Source: Heterobilharzia americana | Lineage: Eukaryota; Platyhelminthes; Trematoda; Strigeidida; Schistosomatidae | Direction of reading: 5' to 3' | Assembly (NCBI GenBank): GCA_944470555.2 | Contig: OX104127.1 | Span: 55,894,140 to 55,958,139 of the forward strand | Length of the DNA stretch: 64,000 nucleotides | Shown: one piece after another, positions 11,031 to 21,795 of the stretch | Layout: every line of letters begins with the position of its first letter | How positions within the stretch are numbered: position 1 is the stretch's first letter | Notes under the pieces: model-generated | What the model saw: the letters and a program-made list of their open reading frames with translations, nothing else | Database searches by the model: none | What the model was told of the DNA's origin: nothing | Made by a program: the position numbers and the translations under genes

Positions 11031-11099
11031 CACCTGTAGGACTGGGTCAGATGTACTCACTAGTCATCGGAGAACCGGTGCTGTTGCCTTCGTAGCATA

Positions 11100-11700
11100 G
11101 ACCGTATTCCGTGGTGTCACCACGTGAGTAATGCAAAAGTCAGGTATAGAGTTTTAGGGAGCAGAGGTAAATCAGTAGACGAGGTTATAAATCTCCATCG
11201 ATTGAGATGGTTGGGATATGTGTTACGTATGCCCAGTCACCGATTGCCTCGTCACACAATGTTGGCCGAAGTAGGTCCAGGCTGGAAAAAGGTACGAGGT
11301 GGCCAGACTAAAACATGGCAACAATGTATGAAGTCTCTGACTGTTGGTTTGAGCCATGTGGGGGGGGGGACGATGCAGACTAGGTGGTTGGGGTCGGCGG
11401 GGGAACAAGAGGAACCAGTGGTTGGAGACTCTAGGGGATATGGTTCAGAACCGATGTCAGTGGCTTAGATGTATCCCCACACACATTATCCACATCTTAA
11501 CGATGATATACCGAATCTCACGATTTTGTCATTCCTCTTTCCTTTCTTCTCGTACTTTATATTTATTTTGACTGCATTCTCTTATCTTCATCCTCCACCT
11601 CACTACCTTTTTACTTGATGTACTGATATGACCTGTGGCAACTCGGACCATTACGCAGTAATGCCTGGTCCTATGTTGTTAATGATGATGATGATGGAGA
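11100..11700 (+). mobile_element. RTE-B 3' end with (GAT)n tail
   Basis: The C-terminal part of an RTE-like ORF is open from 11124 to 11468. It starts with an R-V-L-G-S-R-G-K-S-V-D-E-V block, then L-H-R-L-R-W-L-G-Y-V-L-R-M-P (about residues 20-35), then G-G-Q-T-K-T-W-Q-Q and S-L-T-V-G-L-S-H-V-G. These blocks recur at 13.4 and 35.9 kb. A G run near 11361-11370 shifts the frame of the last blocks. The copy ends in an untranslated tail and a GATGATGATG run at 11685-11697, as expected for RTE insertions. The 5' part is missing. Confidence 0.8.
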
Positions 11701-11829
11701 ACAGCTAATCTTATAGTTCTCAGTGTCGACTGAATTCTTTCGATCATTTCGCATTGTAGCCACCAAACTGGGAGACTCAGTACTGCGGTGCACATTAATG
11801 TATGTTAGACATTTGAAGACAACTGGTAG

Positions 11830-11990
11830 GAAGCCTTGTTCGAACTAGATTTCGTGGTTGTTGGCTCTCATCAGCTAGGCGTATGCATGACCCCTAAAGA
11901 ACGGATGTCTCCCGGAAGATTTCATTCCACGTCACTCACTTCTTCAGTCAGCAATATTACCAATGAAATAGACCTCTGGATGGCATGGGG
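11830..11990 (-). mobile_element. SINE-C fragment with hammerhead core boxes
   Basis: The minus strand reads CTAG, then CTGATGA, a GAGCC-AACAA helix II remnant, and GAAAT-CTAG-TTC (about 11876-11840). Both core boxes are present, but helix II is weakened and the expected cleavage triplet is TTC instead of GTC. Confidence 0.55.
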
Positions 11991-12291
11991 TTCAAATTTC
12001 AGAAGGGTCAGTCAGGGTTGTTTATCGACTGCCTGGAACCAACTAGTGTCTATCAAAGTGCATCATAATAGTCAGTCTTCTAACTTGGTAACCACATTAC
12101 CAAATGGTCGATAGATTTCGATCAGCAATCAGAACTCGGCAATATGAGATTTCCATCACTTCAGTAATTAATCAATATACACTTATCTACTTTTCTGTTG
12201 AGTACTTTCCCTAAGGAAATCCGATCAGTAAAATTATTTTGGTGTCCTTGACCTAACTTTTCTTAAGATTAGGACAAGGTTTGAACCAACC

Positions 12292-12319
12292 TGTCCCCCC
12301 CCCACACACACACACACTA
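12292..12319 (+). repeat. C run followed by (CA)n
   Basis: A homopolymer of C runs into a short CA microsatellite. The region around it (11991-12599) holds no recognised gene. Confidence 0.9.
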
Positions 12320-12462
12320 AAAAAGTACTCAGATTTTTCAGTTCTTTAAGTTTACCCTCATTTTCTATCTATATACACCTAAACACAAAAGTGTTTCTAT
12401 GCTCATAATCAATAATAATGTAGGTCAGATAGTCTTGATGAGTTGATCAAATATTGATTTCA

Positions 12463-12480
12463 TTCATTCATTCATTCACT
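12463..12480 (+). repeat. (CATT)n microsatellite
   Basis: Four CATT units in AT-rich sequence. Confidence 0.9.
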
Positions 12481-12599
12481 AAATTAATATAATACTGTGT
12501 TCAATGTCCACTTAAAATATGATCTTTATTCAAGACACATGGGAATAAGTAGAAAGCGGTAAATTTAAGAAAAACTGTGAACCATGACAAAAAAAACAG

Positions 12600-12890
12600 G
12601 CAATATCGAGGCAACCGCACAGGAGACCATATGCCAACAGACACTGATCAACTCGGTCCATTTAACGACGGTATAATACAAGAAATAACACTAAAAAGCT
12701 ATACCTGTCGCACAAGAAATGGCTATCGTGGCTCGGTGGTGTAGCGACTAGCGCTCTCGCGTTTGGAGCGGTCACTGCCGAGTCCCGTTGGGAACATCAC
12801 TCACTGGGAGCCGGTAGGTACATCCAGCTGGACAGTCTCAAATAGGACGAAATGCACACCCTGGATTCCACTGCCCATCACTACTATATG
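12600..12890 (+). mobile_element. SINE-alpha copy
   Basis: The distal unit of a preceding alpha copy is at 12600-12660. It is followed by a complete head ('ggctatcgtggctcggtgg', 12722-12740), the internal block 'cactcactgggagccggtagg' and the hammerhead part (12815-12868). The CUGAUGA box is broken (ctggacagtc), while AATAGGACGAAAT is kept. Confidence 0.7.
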
Positions 12891-12959
12891 AAGCATGACA
12901 AGTAGCTTCAGTTGTCATTCTTATATAAAACCATATGGTTCAACAAATAACGTACTTAT

Positions 12960-13080
12960 CTTTCTTTGTAGATACTTCTAATTCTTCGATGTTATACCGG
13001 ATTGAAGTGATCGACCTACGTTGTCATACCAGCCCATATGAAGATGCCTCGATATGATCTGATTACTTAGTATGTTACAG
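12960..13080 (+). mobile_element. SINE-alpha distal unit
   Basis: It contains 'gaagtgatcgacctacgttg' and the 'gatgcctcgata' block shared by the distal parts of alpha copies. Confidence 0.5.
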
Positions 13081-13089
13081 TTTACTTAT

Positions 13090-13850
13090 CGATCAGTTTA
13101 CTTACTTGGGGAATCGTATCAGCCCAATGGCTCTGATTGCTGACGGAATTTCAGTTCGAATGCAGAAAGCTTGATTAGTATATTTCATCCAGCGTCATCT
13201 TTGACGCCAACTGGCGAGATATACAACTAGCTATCAAACGACGAGTATACTGTCCTGTTGTTCGTTTCATCTTTTAATTAGACTATGAGACATGGCCATT
13301 AAAATGGAAGATATAAGGAGACTCCAGGTATCTTAACCACAGGTGTCTTTTCAACATTGTTCATGTATGGTGGAATCGCCATATGAGCAATGATGAGATC
13401 ATGCAAAGGGTACTAGGCAAGAAAAGCAAATCGATTGATGAGGTTGTGGACCTACGGTTGACTGAGATGGCTTGGATATGTCAAACCACCGCCTACCTCC
13501 ATGTGTCATGCCAAATGAAGTTGGATTAGGGTGGCCAGACCAAGAGGTGTCACCAGTCCATGAAGTCTCTATCCGTTAGCCTGAACCGTGTGGGAAGATG
13601 TAGACCGCCTATTTGGAGTCCCTGAGACGAAAGAAATGAGTGCTTGAGAACTGTTGGTGACATGGCTGAAAATTGATCGCAGTGGCACTGATAAATTCAC
13701 TGCTTGACGTCTTTTGAAGCTGGAATATTCTCACTAGGCTTTATCTTCAAATTGTTTATTGTCTCACACTACATTATCTTCTTGGATATCATTCTTTTTC
13801 TATCCGCTTGTTCTTTGTATACTTCTGTGAAGTGTGGCAGCCTAAACCGT
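13090..13850 (+). mobile_element. RTE-B 3' end fragment, decayed
   Basis: In several frames it reads the A-D-G-I-S-V-R-M-Q-K block (13136-13170, counterpart of D-E-I-S-A-R in other copies), a D-I-R-R-L block near 13310, the W-N-R-H counterpart near 13375, and S-N-H-R-L-P-P-C-V-M (13480-13515). The non-coding tail, ending in 'ttctttgtatacttctgtgaagtg', matches the tail at 36210-36312. Stops are frequent. Confidence 0.75.
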
Positions 13851-13889
13851 TGAACTTCTGTCCAAAGATCTATGCCAAGTTTGTCTGTA

Positions 13890-14180
13890 ATTTATTTGGT
13901 GGTAGCCACCAGTGGAGTTCAGGAAGTAAGTTGTGTCTTGTTTGGAACTTGTCAGTTGGATGTACTTGCACTCCACTGAGTGATAGTGTCCCCACTTGAA
14001 CTCGAACCCTTACGCATCGCTTCAAACACTAAAGCGTTATCCACTAGATCATTGTACTGAATGAAGCACGAGAGTCACATCTTATTCAACCGGTACCAGT
14101 TATTTATTATTTGATAACAATTCTAATTTCTCGCTGTTATATTGGATTGGATAGATCGATAAAACGCACTTCCTCGATTG
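13890..14180 (-). mobile_element. SINE-alpha copy, degenerate
   Basis: The minus strand contains a tRNA-like head (14060-13985, with box B 'gggttcgagttc' near 14010-13999) and a hammerhead part at 13962-13912 where CTGATGA has become CTGACAA. A distal alpha unit lies at 14085-14180. Confidence 0.65.
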
Positions 14181-15344
14181 CTCAGCCAACCACTATCAAG
14201 TAAATCACAACATCGTATTTATCTGTTAGGTAACTAACTGACTGCTGGCCTTATTTGAATGAAGAACTTTAAGAAATAATGTAAACCTTGTTCTTGTCAT
14301 TAATCTGGGCTATGACAAGATTCGACTCACAGGCCACCTGACTACCTACCTGTTGTTCTATCATCTTAAGTATGAGGTCCAGCTGTTGACCAGGTCTTAA
14401 TTTCAGTTTAATCATCAAACATTTCTCAATAATGTACTTTTTTTTCTTATATATCCACCAATTCGTTATCCATCAAGAATACTGATTCAACAGGCTACAG
14501 TAAAATCTCTAATATAACGACATTAGAATATCATATTATGCTAAATAATTAGTCATTTCCGCAAACTGATATTCGGTATTTTTCCAATCAAAGGAGATTC
14601 TAGCGAAGAGAATCTTTCTGTTGGTTTCATTCTGAAAGTCTCTTTTGGATATGAAACTCTGAATCATGGATTCCAATACCTTAAGCCTCACCAATACAAG
14701 GAAGAGAAACACATACCTCATTTTACAAGTTTTTTTTCATACACCACTTTGCATGAGAAGATTGTCAAGATACTGAGATCAGTGTTAATGAGATGGGATT
14801 GCTAACCTTAGCTGGTAAACATTTACGGTTGTGTTCTTCAATTCTTCTGAACAGGATTCGCACTAAACAATATATATAACCAATATATCTAGCTGCAGAG
14901 AAACAGGTGATATGATATGTACACACAAGCGACATCTTATCTATCATAACGGGGGAGATTAAAGGGTGACTCTAGAAAACGATTAATTTCATTGCATAGA
15001 ATTTTCTTTATTGAGAATTTGAAATCCTTCTAGGTGGGATTTCAGTAGCTGGACCAACTATGAATTTAAGACGCAAGTACAGCATTTCTTTTCAAAAGAG
15101 AAGTGGAATAGACTTACGGTCCATCATCTAACATACACTGGTCTGTCTTGAAGCTGAATAAATGCAAAAATACTGTCTGGAATAAATGATTCAAGGAACT
15201 GTATCAGTGTCTACTGGCTGTATATCAATAAAAACAGTTATGTGGTATAGATCTTCTGTGATTGTATTGTTACCAAAATTTTAATAAAGTGCTAGATGGT
15301 TGAAGACATTCAAAAACTATTTAAAAGCATAGTTTGTATTACTT
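14181..15344. other. No recognised feature
   Basis: AT-rich sequence. Two short minus-strand open frames (14536-14721 and 14765-14947) show no family signature. Confidence 0.5.
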
Positions 15345-15640
15345 TTGTTGATTTGCTTATAATTCTTCGTTGTTTTATTGCATCAAATTGCTCGGCCACA
15401 ACAGAGAATTACAAGCATATCAACAAATGGTAATAACTAATACCCGTTGTACAAGACGTAGTTGTCGTATCTCAGTGCAATGACCCAGTGCATAATGTTT
15501 TGGTATCTGAAGCGATGGGTATGGGGTTCGACTCTTATTGGGATTAACATCACTCACTGAGGTGCAGGTACATCCAACTGACTGATGAGTCCCAAATAGG
15601 ACGAAACGCGCTTCCTGGATTCTCCGCTACCTACAACCAA
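15345..15640 (+). mobile_element. SINE-alpha copy with best-preserved hammerhead
   Basis: A distal unit (15345-15410) precedes a tRNA-like head with box B 'gggttcgactc' (15525-15535) and the 'cactcactga' block. The hammerhead part is at 15571-15622. Confidence 0.75.
15571..15622 (+). ncRNA. Hammerhead ribozyme motif, near intact
   Basis: The order is CATCCAA (helix I), CTGA inserted, CTGATGA (box 1, intact), GTCCC-AAAT-AGGAC (helix II), GAAAC (box 2, intact), GCGC (loop), TTC and CTGGATT (helix I). The consensus implied by other copies has GTC or ATC before CTGGAT, so TTC here is likely a point change at the cleavage triplet. The inserted CTGA separates helix I from the core. Confidence 0.7.
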
Positions 15641-16229
15641 GTAAATTATATCGATACTTAAAGTAGTCGTACTTAACTTAAGCATCAACCCGAAAATACA
15701 CGATAAACAGTCAGACAGAAGAAATCAACGTAGAACCTGTCACACAAGTGCATCAGTCCAAGTTGTCGCGTATCCAAGGTACAGGTGGATAGGAATGACT
15801 GATATCAAAGTACACAAATGTTTGTGGGAGAGACAGGGAATTTAGAAACTAAAATTAGTCAAGACATTCAGAAATTAAAGGGTGAATACATGTACACCAA
15901 TATGACTCATTTTCAGGCTGCATGACTGGTACTACCACTTAACAGTCTACGAACGATACCATCCTAGCAGACTATGGCCTTGACAACACTAAATTCACAT
16001 ATGGGTAAGAAGAGTTAACAACCAATGAAGGTTCAGCCTTGAGAACACAAAGACAAACTAGTAACGGTGTGAAAACTGCAAAGTAGGTTATTTTAAGGCC
16101 ATGGCCGAAATATCAGGCAAAAGCCATGTAAAACTAAGAGTATATAGCACAGACATGTCACCAACAGTCCTCAATCACTGATTCCTGTTATCTCTAGTAT
16201 CCCAGTCAGATAGTCTACATTTCCAACAA
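15641..16229. other. No recognised gene
   Basis: A stretch at 15780-15830 ('acaggtggataggaatgact') resembles 22535-22570 and may be another repeat. Otherwise nothing is supported. Confidence 0.4.
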
Positions 16230-16480
16230 AACCCTGACCAACAGTCAGGAACTTCATGACCTAGTGCCGATTCTTGGTCTGGCCACACTGAACCCTCACC
16301 TACCCCAATCTAACTTCTAGCATTGTACGTCGAAGCAAATGGTGACTTGGTATGCGCAGTATATGTCCAAGCCAATGACAAGCAGAATTAGTGTTCTTCC
16401 TCAGTCCGGCGTGTGTGACTAACCAACAAGTTCAGTAGACCTGACCTCTATGCATAGAAAGATAATATGACCAACTTTTT
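16230..16480 (-). mobile_element. RTE-B 3' fragment
   Basis: The minus strand matches the C-terminal blocks of RTE-B. The complement of 'tcttggtctggccacactgaa' (16273-16293) reads as the G-G-Q-T-K block, and 16345-16375 as the L-G-H-V-L-R-M region. It is broken by stops and is probably one insertion with 16950-18300. Confidence 0.6.
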
Positions 16481-16794
16481 AGTACCATGGTAAATGTCCT
16501 TTAACTTTGTCACAGTCTCCATTTAATCTTTTTCCTATTTCACTTATGATTTCCACTTACTGATTCATTCTTAACTTTCCAATATATGACTTTGCTACGT
16601 AACTCTTCCCATTCTTCTTGACTCCATTCCTTTTGATTATGGAATGTGTCCAATAGAAACCCTCATTTCGAATTACTTCACTGTTCTTTAAATTCCTTGA
16701 GTCTGCTGGAGTACTGAGATTTTCGAACTTCGCCTTTGACTCGAAACAGTCAAATCATGTCAAATATTCACTTGCGTTTTGAGGTTAATGGGGA

Positions 16795-16930
16795 TTTTAT
16801 TCTTAATGTAGTATTCGTCAAAGACTGATACTCGTTGAAGAACCATTGAAAACCTGGGAGCACTGAATAGCTGTTTCGTCGTAGCATGGGACTCCTCAAC
16901 TGTTAACACCCACTAGTATATGAAATCTAG
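16795..16930 (-). mobile_element. SINE-B copy with hammerhead-like core
   Basis: The minus strand reads TTGAGGA, GTCCC-ATGCT-ACGAC, GAAAC-AGCT-ATTC and CAGTGCTCCCAGG (16905-16855). Box 1 has C3 changed to T. A further 3' block, 'caatggttcttcaacga', is shared with the copies at 26.2 and 39.2 kb. It lies between two parts of an RTE-B copy. Confidence 0.65.
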
Positions 16931-16949
16931 AATAAGATAAGTAACGCAT

Positions 16950-18300
16950 ACGTCTCTTACATAATCAATGACTTTTCACTACTGTATTCCATGATCTCAG
17001 GTATCCAGCCATTTTACCAAGGGTCCTGAGCTGCTGATTCCTGTTATCTGTAAGACCCCACATTATTCCAAGTCAACCCAGTCACCCTCCATGGATTAAT
17101 ACCTGTAAAATCAGACGTACCTAAGGTTAAGTCCATTAGTACTTCCATAACAAAGATGAGTAGGACTGGTAACAGCGGTCACCTGCGCTGCACACCACTG
17201 GATGCCGTGAAGTCAGGTGATAACCTTCCATAAGCCCTTACACGGCTGCATCAGTTCCAGTAGACAACCTTAATTAGCGTTATATGCTTGCTCGGTACTC
17301 CCTTTACAGCCAGACACTGTTACAACACCACACGAGAAATATGCAAGGTGTCTTTCACCGGTAGATTTTCTTGTGTTTCAGGATCTGTCGAAGGGTGAAA
17401 AGCTGTTCGATGGACACTTGTCGAGGTCTGAAACCACTATGGTTTCTCTAGCTCCAGTTAAGCGTCGGATAACTAGAGTCTAGGATCATGGACACAATAC
17501 TGGTCAAAATAATTCACCTATCGTTATCATAAGAAGATTTCTTCCCCTTCTTATAGTTTGGGATGGTTAGATAAGTAGATCAATCTGACGGATCTTCCAC
17601 TAATTCTCATACACTATCTAGTATCTTCGTCACTTTAATTAGCAATTTCTCCCCTTCATTCTTTAAAACTGTGGGCGGTGAATTGCCAGTTCTAGTGGCT
17701 TTACATCGTTTCAGGATAAAAAAAGATTTCTCAACTTCGGCGGGAGTTAGAGGACTGTCATCTACACCTCATTCAGGTTCAAGCAGAGTGCTGGGTAATT
17801 CAAGCTTTGATGTGGGCCAGCTGAAGTGTAGTTCAAAATGTTATGATCAACGTTCTAGCAGTCTATCCTGAGAAGTTATCGGGATCCCATCCTTTTCGGT
17901 AAAGATTTCATTCAACATCGATTTCATCTTGCCAGTATCCTTTATACGCCTAAGTATTTGCAGAATAATACCTACTGCTGATACCTTATCGAACTCTCTC
18001 GCTCACTCGATCATTGCAAAGACTGTTGGTCATTTTACGTTTAATTTGCCTTTGGTCTTCATCGTGGTGAAAGCCTGTCGTAATCAGTGTTCTCGCATCA
18101 ATATGCTCGGATAACGCTGAGGAAATCCGCTGGATTTCATTACCCTTTGGAAACAAGTTGCCAACTGCATCTAACGCTGTTTCTACAGCAGACTTAATGT
18201 CACGCCAAATTTCCTTAGGATGAGCATTGCCGTCATATGCAGATAAATGCTAAGCTACCTCTTCCCCAAAATTCGAATTTGATGTTCTCATCTTCCAAAG
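16950..18300 (-). mobile_element. RTE-B copy, reverse transcriptase region, decayed
   Basis: The minus strand reads, from right to left, a linker with many stops, a region near 17690-17880, and the palm of an RTE-type reverse transcriptase. Around 17220-17090 it gives a S-G-V-Q-R-R-x-P-L-L-P-V-L-L block, then F-V-M-E-V-L-M-D-L-T-L-G-T-S-D-F-T-G-I-N. This is the region just before the catalytic Y-A-D-D, as in the copy at 35.3 kb. It is frame-broken throughout. Confidence 0.6.
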
Positions 18301-18539
18301 CATCATAGACAGTCTTTACTATCGCTTGTTTCCTGCGACCACCTACGCACAGACATATATGAACCTCTGTCAACACTTGGTAAGAGTTCAAACGGATACT
18401 TCAGAAAGAGTGGCAATCCTCCACCGATCCTTTCCAACGATGTCTCATAGCAATGTGATATATCTGTATTCATCGTTGATTCAATATCGATGGACGCCAC
18501 GTGAGAAAGCACCATCTATTTATGCCTAATGTCACTGCC

Positions 18540-18850
18540 TGTATTACACCGTCGTTGACTGGACAGAATTGACCAGTCTCTGTCAACACATGGGCTCCTG
18601 TGAGGATGCCTTGATATTGCCTGTGTTCTTAACTATATGGTATTAATGATGGATAGTGGCTAGCAGTGAAATCCATGATATGCATTTTGTCATATTTGGG
18701 ACTCATCAGTCAGCTGGATGTACCTGCCTCCCAGTGATGGTGTTCCCACAGGGATTCGAACTCAGAAGCAATCGCTCCAAACGTGTTACCCACTTCACCA
18801 ACGAGCCACTTCTTGTGCAATCGGTATAGTTTTAGTGTTATTCAGTCAAG
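18540..18850 (-). mobile_element. SINE-alpha copy
   Basis: The distal unit (18540-18640) is followed by the hammerhead part (18722-18669 on the minus strand, with CTGACTGATGAG and a mutated GACAAAAT in place of GACGAAAT) and the tRNA-like head (18830-18745, box B 'gagttcgaatccc' at 18765-18753). Confidence 0.75.
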
Positions 18851-18879
18851 CAGCACATAGACATAAAGGTTCCACAGCC

Positions 18880-19100
18880 TAATCGACTGACTTGCTTTCC
18901 CCGCCTACTACTGCTCACACTGTGGTTCCACCAAACGTGAGCAATGCTATAAAAACACTTGCAACCGCTTCATATCTCCTATTTTCAACGACCATGCCTC
19001 ACAGTTTGATAACAGGACAAAACGGACTGTAGCACAGTATACTTATCCTTTGATAGACAGTCGGATATCTCGCCAGTCAGCGCCACAGATGACATAAGTT
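18880..19100 (-). mobile_element. RTE-B fragment
   Basis: The minus strand matches the stretch 5' of the R-L-R-W-L-G block: a 'DIRLS-KG'-like region near 19070, then the R-H-G block near 18985 and a W-W-N-H-x-V-S-S block at about 18935-18910. It closely resembles 24050-24310. Confidence 0.6.
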
Positions 19101-19104
19101 ACCA

Positions 19105-19560
19105 AATGATGGATCGTGGCTAGCAGTGGAATCCGCGATGCATATTCCGTCCTGTTTGGGACTCACCAGTCAGCTGGAGGTACCTACCGGCTCCCAGTGA
19201 GTGATGTTGTTCCCACCGGGATTCCGACTCGGCAGCGATCGCTTCAAACACCAGCACGTTATCCACTACACCACCGAGCCACGATAGCCACTTCTTGTGT
19301 GACAGGTATAGTCTTTTTCTTGAATCGATCGCTCCCCAGTCCGAATCCCGATGCGCAACAACATCACTCACTGGGAGCCAGCATGTACATCCAGCTGACT
19401 AGTGAGTCCCAAGTAGGAAGAAATACTCATCCTGGATTCCACTGCTAGCCATGATCCATCATTAACATAATTAGAACACTGGCAACATTGAGGCATCCAC
19501 ACAGGATCCCATATGCCAATAGAGACCGATCGATTCGGTCCAATCAATTATACTAAGTTA
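19105..19560. mobile_element. Composite inverted pair of SINE-alpha, second copy
   Basis: A minus-strand complete copy (19105-19315) is joined by the same short link to a plus-strand partial copy (19320-19465) and a distal unit (19470-19560). It is the reverse complement of 9975-10425 over its whole length. The plus part carries CATCCAG, CTGACTAGTGA, GTCCC-AAGT-AGGAA and GAAAT-ACTC-ATC, then CTGGATT (19388-19438). Helix I and III elements are kept, but both core boxes are mutated. Confidence 0.8.
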
Positions 19561-19847
19561 CCAAATGTTAAACGGTTCTAAGATCTTATCAACAACCAGC
19601 AAGATGATACAACTCTCCACGTAAGTGAGTTGAAGAGGTCGACACATTCCACCACAACATTTTCTCTATCATTTTACTATTAAGTATAACTTGGAAAATA
19701 TACATTTTTAAAAATAGTCACCAAAAAAAAGAAAAAAAAACCAGATATAGAAAGCTACCTGGCACCGATAGAAAAAAAAAACAGTAAAATACTCATGAAA
19801 TTCTTATACAAAAAGGTAATCTTCCCTTTCTCTTGAACAAGTGCGCT
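19561..19847. other. Downstream flank of the galactosyltransferase gene
   Basis: A-rich runs occur at 19722-19741 and 19774-19783. No canonical poly(A) signal stood out on the minus strand directly after the stop codon. Confidence 0.4.
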
Positions 19848-20423
19848 TTATATCCATCCATAGAAATGAAGAAACCACCATATAGATTCTTTTAAATAAT
19901 CACCTTTTGGTTGTAATAATAAATTACTCTGATTATAAAATTCTATAGGATCAAATATGAAATGAATATAAAGATCTTGACGAGCAAAATAATTCAATAA
20001 TTCAATATTATACGAAGAGATTTCATTAAAATTATTTACAATTTCAATAGAATTCATATCAATGTTTAAATGATATAAAATATTTTGGCGCGTACATTCA
20101 TTTAAAAAGGTGGGAATTTTAAATTTTTCTGATTTATTCATTATAAATTTATTATATGCTTGATATTGTAATGATTGTAATTTCCATTTATTATAATAAA
20201 AACTATTTGTTAATATTGTTAAACCATCATGAAGATAATTACGAAATTGTAAAAATGAATTTTGATGTCCAAAAGATATTGAACCTTTTTTATGTCTTGG
20301 TGCTTTATATCGACCAATATAACCAGGTGGTCGAGTTAATTTTAAATTGAATATTAGACCACGTGCTGAAAATTCATCATCTTCACTACCCCAACCCCAA
20401 TGACGTGTTGGAAAACCGTTTAT
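19848..20423 (-). CDS. Galactosyltransferase exon 4 (last)
   Basis: The acceptor 'ataatacag' precedes ATAAACGG. The exon starts in phase 0 with INGFP, then WGWGSEDDE and the [10 protein letters not shown] stretch, and ends at a TAA at 19848. It encodes 191 residues. The last 110 or so, rich in Asn, Tyr and Leu, extend past the normal end of this enzyme family. Confidence 0.93.
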   Translation of the reverse strand: MNGFPTRHWGWGSEDDEFSARGLIFNLKLTRPPGYIGRYKAPRHKKGSISFGHQNSFLQFRNYLHDGLTILTNSFYYNKWKLQSLQYQAYNKFIMNKSEKFKIPTFLNECTRQNILYHLNIDMNSIEIVNNFNEISSYNIELLNYFARQDLYIHFIFDPIEFYNQSNLLLQPKGDYLKESIWWFLHFYGWI

Positions 20424-21746
20424 CTGTATTATATATAACAAAATATAAAAAAGTATTGTAAAATATACTGAGATATCAATCTAGGATTAACATTCCTGAT
20501 AGCTGAATGAGTTATATTCAACTGCTAGTCAGATATCCATAGCTGGCTGAAAATCATTCAGTTAAGACACAAGTATTATGAACTAGAGAAAAATACTACT
20601 AATAAACAACTAGCTCTGGGAACGAACCAACCAAGAATCTATCACCCAACAAATATGCAGAAGGAAATGGAGATGGATTGAGCATACAATGAGAAGGCCG
20701 ATTGGGGACATCACGCGTCAGGCCAGTTACTCGAGTGGAATCCCCATGGGAAGTGACGAGTTGGACGTCCGAGGGTGACATGGAGGAGATCGTGCGAGGA
20801 GGAAATGAGAGCTTCTGGGCTGTCGTGGAACCAGGTTCAAAAGATCTCAGAGAACAGAGGTCACTGGAGACGTACTACTGAAGCCCTATGTTCCACTAGG
20901 AACCCAAGGGACTAATAATAATAATAAACAACTTGAGTAGTCAAGAACTACTTACATTGATCGGTAGAATTTCATCAACCAGATCGAAATGACTTTGCTG
21001 GTTTGAAGTTGAGCTAGCTTATCACTGGTGTGCCAGGATATATTCAGCTAACACAGATGAATTAGTTCACATTACCTAAATCTGTCAAGCTGACCTCGAT
21101 GGATAAATCCACCTACAATAGGATTTATAAATTGTACGGTTCACTTTGACTTTTCTCACTCTGATCTAGCTGGCGAAATACCATAGATCAGCTTGAGTAG
21201 TTTCTAACCAACCACATTATTCACTGACTTTTAATTAATCAAGACTAGGAAAACTATATACGCAATTTCATTCAGATCATGTGCATAGATTCGCTACTTG
21301 GTTGGAGGTAATAGAAACTGATGCTCATTGGTTTAAGAAGTTGACTTTCAACCAGTAGGTCACAAGTTCAAGCACAATCCCCCAATTACTGAAGTTTGAC
21401 ACCACTTACATAGTGTCATTAGCCGTTATTGCCTACACAACACTGCTAAGTGTATTTCGTTTGTTTCGAGGCAATCGGCAAAAAAGAAGTTGACCTAAGT
21501 TACATGCTTCTTGGTACTTATCTCCAACCTCAAGGGAAATGATATCCTCCTATGAACTTCGAATCCACATCATTCAATGTTGCAGTCAACGATGCCGTCA
21601 CTGAATAATACTTCCTTCATTAGCATTTTATTGTAAATAATTTAGTCGCTTTAAATGAATAAGAATTTCTTAAGAATATGCAACTATCTCTACGTTACTA
21701 TATCACCACTATGTAACACGTAAAACAGTAGTCAAAATAGCAATAA

Positions 21747-21795
<49 letters not shown>

